NCBI GenBank assembly: GCA_002839995.1 | Contig: PGZC01000031.1 | Coordinates: 1 to 35,278, forward strand | Source: Gammaproteobacteria bacterium HGW-Gammaproteobacteria-4 | GTDB taxonomy: Bacteria > Pseudomonadota > Gammaproteobacteria > Xanthomonadales > Xanthomonadaceae | Direction: 5' to 3' | Length of the DNA: 35,278 nt | Shown: piece after piece, positions 34,306 through 35,278 of the stretch | How the letters are laid out: each line of letters opens with the position of its first letter | Numbering within the stretch: the first letter of the stretch is position 1 | Notes under the pieces: generated by a model | Database searches by the model: none | What the model was told of the DNA's origin: nothing | The model's input: the letters and a program-made list of their open reading frames with translations, nothing else | Program-made: the position numbers and the translations under genes

Positions 34306-35278
34306 TCAGTCGGCCCAGAGCCCCGCCGCCACGGTCGGATGCACCGCAGCCGCCAGCGCACTGTCGGTGCTGAGCAAGTCGATGGCGTCGGCGAGAATGG
34401 CCGCGCTTTCCTTCACCAGCGCATCCGGGCGTTCTTCGCGCGCCTTCTCTTCGGCAACCTGGGCGGCGATATCGCGCTCGTCGGCCTGCAGGCCATCATC
34501 GGCCCGCGCCTGCGACGGTGTATCCAGCCCGGCCGCCTGGCGCTCGGCTTCACGCTGTTTGCGCTTGGCTTCCAGTTGATCGCGCTCGGCACGGCGCTCG
34601 GCGAGGTTCAGCGAAATTTCCTTGCGCTCGCGTTGCTTTCGATATTCGGCCACGTCGCTGGTCCACCACGCAAATTCGAGGTCCTTGCTGGCGCGTTGTT
34701 CATGGCGCGTGGCGAGTTGGCTCAGCAGCGGCGAAAAATTGCCGAGCAGGCTATGCGCAGCTGGCCGGGTACGGGTCCACGGCAGTGCGTTTTCATACGT
34801 GCTCTCGCCGTACTCGCTGGCGTCCAGACTGACCGGAAAGGCGATGTCGGGCTGCACGCCCTTGAGCTGCGTGGTACCGCCATCGATGCGGAAAAATTGC
34901 GCCACGGTGAGCTTGACCTGGCCGAAGCGCGGTTTTTCGCTCGGCGGCCAGCGATCCAGATCCACCAGATTCTGCACGGTGCCCTTGCCAAACGTGGGTT
35001 CGCCGATGATCAGGCCGCGGCCGTAATCCTGGATCGCGGCAGCAAAGATTTCCGAGGCCGATGCCGATGCGCGATTGACCAGCACCGCCAGCGGGCCGCT
35101 CCAGGCCACGCCGGCATCGCGGTCTTCTTCCACACTGACCCGCCCGGCCGCTTCACGCACCTGCACCACCGGGCCGGTGTCGATGAACAGACCGGTCAGT
35201 TCGATCGCTTCGGTGAGCGAGCCGCCGCCGTTGTTGCGCAGGTCGATGACCACGCCATCGACTTTTTCCTGCTTGAGC
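34306..35278 (-). CDS. prc: Tail-specific (C-terminal processing) protease, 5' end outside window
   Basis: The C-terminal 323 or so residues of a periplasmic S41 protease that degrades or trims proteins from their C-terminus. The visible part includes the end of the protease core: VVIDLRNNGGGSLTEAIE, then NRASASASEIFAAAIQDYGR with the nucleophile Ser, and FGKGTVQNL about 25 residues later with the general-base Lys. After it comes the long C-terminal helical domain typical of Prc/Tsp (FAWWTSDVAEYRKQRERKE, then a charged coiled coil of Arg/Glu/Ala). Substrates are unknown here; Prc often acts on penicillin-binding proteins and lipoproteins. The frame continues past the right edge; its start and PDZ domain are not visible. 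Confidence 0.92.
   Translation of the reverse strand, partial: LKQEKVDGVVIDLRNNGGGSLTEAIELTGLFIDTGPVVQVREAAGRVSVEEDRDAGVAWSGPLAVLVNRASASASEIFAAAIQDYGRGLIIGEPTFGKGTVQNLVDLDRWPPSEKPRFGQVKLTVAQFFRIDGGTTQLKGVQPDIAFPVSLDASEYGESTYENALPWTRTRPAAHSLLGNFSPLLSQLATRHEQRASKDLEFAWWTSDVAEYRKQRERKEISLNLAERRAERDQLEAKRKQREAERQAAGLDTPSQARADDGLQADERDIAAQVAEEKAREERPDALVKESAAILADAIDLLSTDSALAAAVHPTVAAGLWAD

Overview
This is a high-GC (about two thirds by eye) stretch of ordinary proteobacterial core chromosome. The gene content and order point to a gammaproteobacterium of the Xanthomonadales (Xanthomonadaceae/Rhodanobacteraceae type). The evidence is a pyruvate kinase gene followed by a class I fructose-bisphosphate aldolase, mrcA divergent from pilMNOPQ, a compact moxR-DUF58-bat operon, an rmlBACD cluster, and many extragenic palindromes headed by GTAG. 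That placement is an inference; no rRNA or other strict marker is present. I see no tRNA or rRNA gene, insertion sequence, prophage, CRISPR array or defence island.

Layout. 1-2875: central carbon metabolism (end of pyruvate kinase, aldolase, citrate synthase), all on the plus strand. 2876-3212: a repeat-filled convergent gap. 3213-6354 (minus): penicillin-binding protein 1A and, 31 bases downstream, a nucleotidyltransferase-like protein of unknown function. 6355-6890: divergent control region. 6891-11948: type IV pilus alignment and secretin operon pilMNOPQ, in which pilQ is broken by an out-of-frame lesion. 11949-12422: a perfect hairpin and a heptamer microsatellite. 12423-19422: six translationally coupled genes (MoxR AAA+ ATPase, DUF58, DUF4381, two von Willebrand A proteins, BatD). 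19423-19715: a repeat array. 19716-22548: two sodium/cation-coupled amino acid or dicarboxylate carriers. 22565-23665 (minus): a degenerate receiver-HDOD protein. 24027-28346: ssb, then rmlB, rmlA, rmlC and rmlD for dTDP-L-rhamnose, ending at a clear terminator. 28464-30865 (minus): a YceI-like lipoprotein and an amino acid permease. 30963-33695: phosphoenolpyruvate carboxylase. 33791-35278 (minus): a small conserved hypothetical gene and the C-terminal part of a tail-specific protease that runs off the window.

How the genes work together. Pyruvate kinase, aldolase, citrate synthase and phosphoenolpyruvate carboxylase are glycolytic, TCA and anaplerotic enzymes. PilM-N-O-P form the inner-membrane platform that docks to the PilQ outer-membrane secretin; with PilQ disrupted, the pilus should not cross the outer membrane unless the lesion is a sequence error. 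The MoxR-Bat set is a chaperone-like membrane module implicated in envelope stress. The rml genes make activated rhamnose for LPS or exopolysaccharide.

The most notable non-coding content is repeats. At least four sequence families of short stem-loops with a GTAG (or GTGG/GCAG) head occur, several paired tail to tail as REPINs. Some stems carry compensatory base changes, and one pair is nested inside another between 16-base direct repeats. No REP-associated tyrosine transposase (RAYT) is encoded here, so any mobilisation would act in trans. I found no convincing new multi-gene system; the observations worth following are pilQ, the REP structures, the degenerate signalling domains and a small low-GC island next to the YceI gene.
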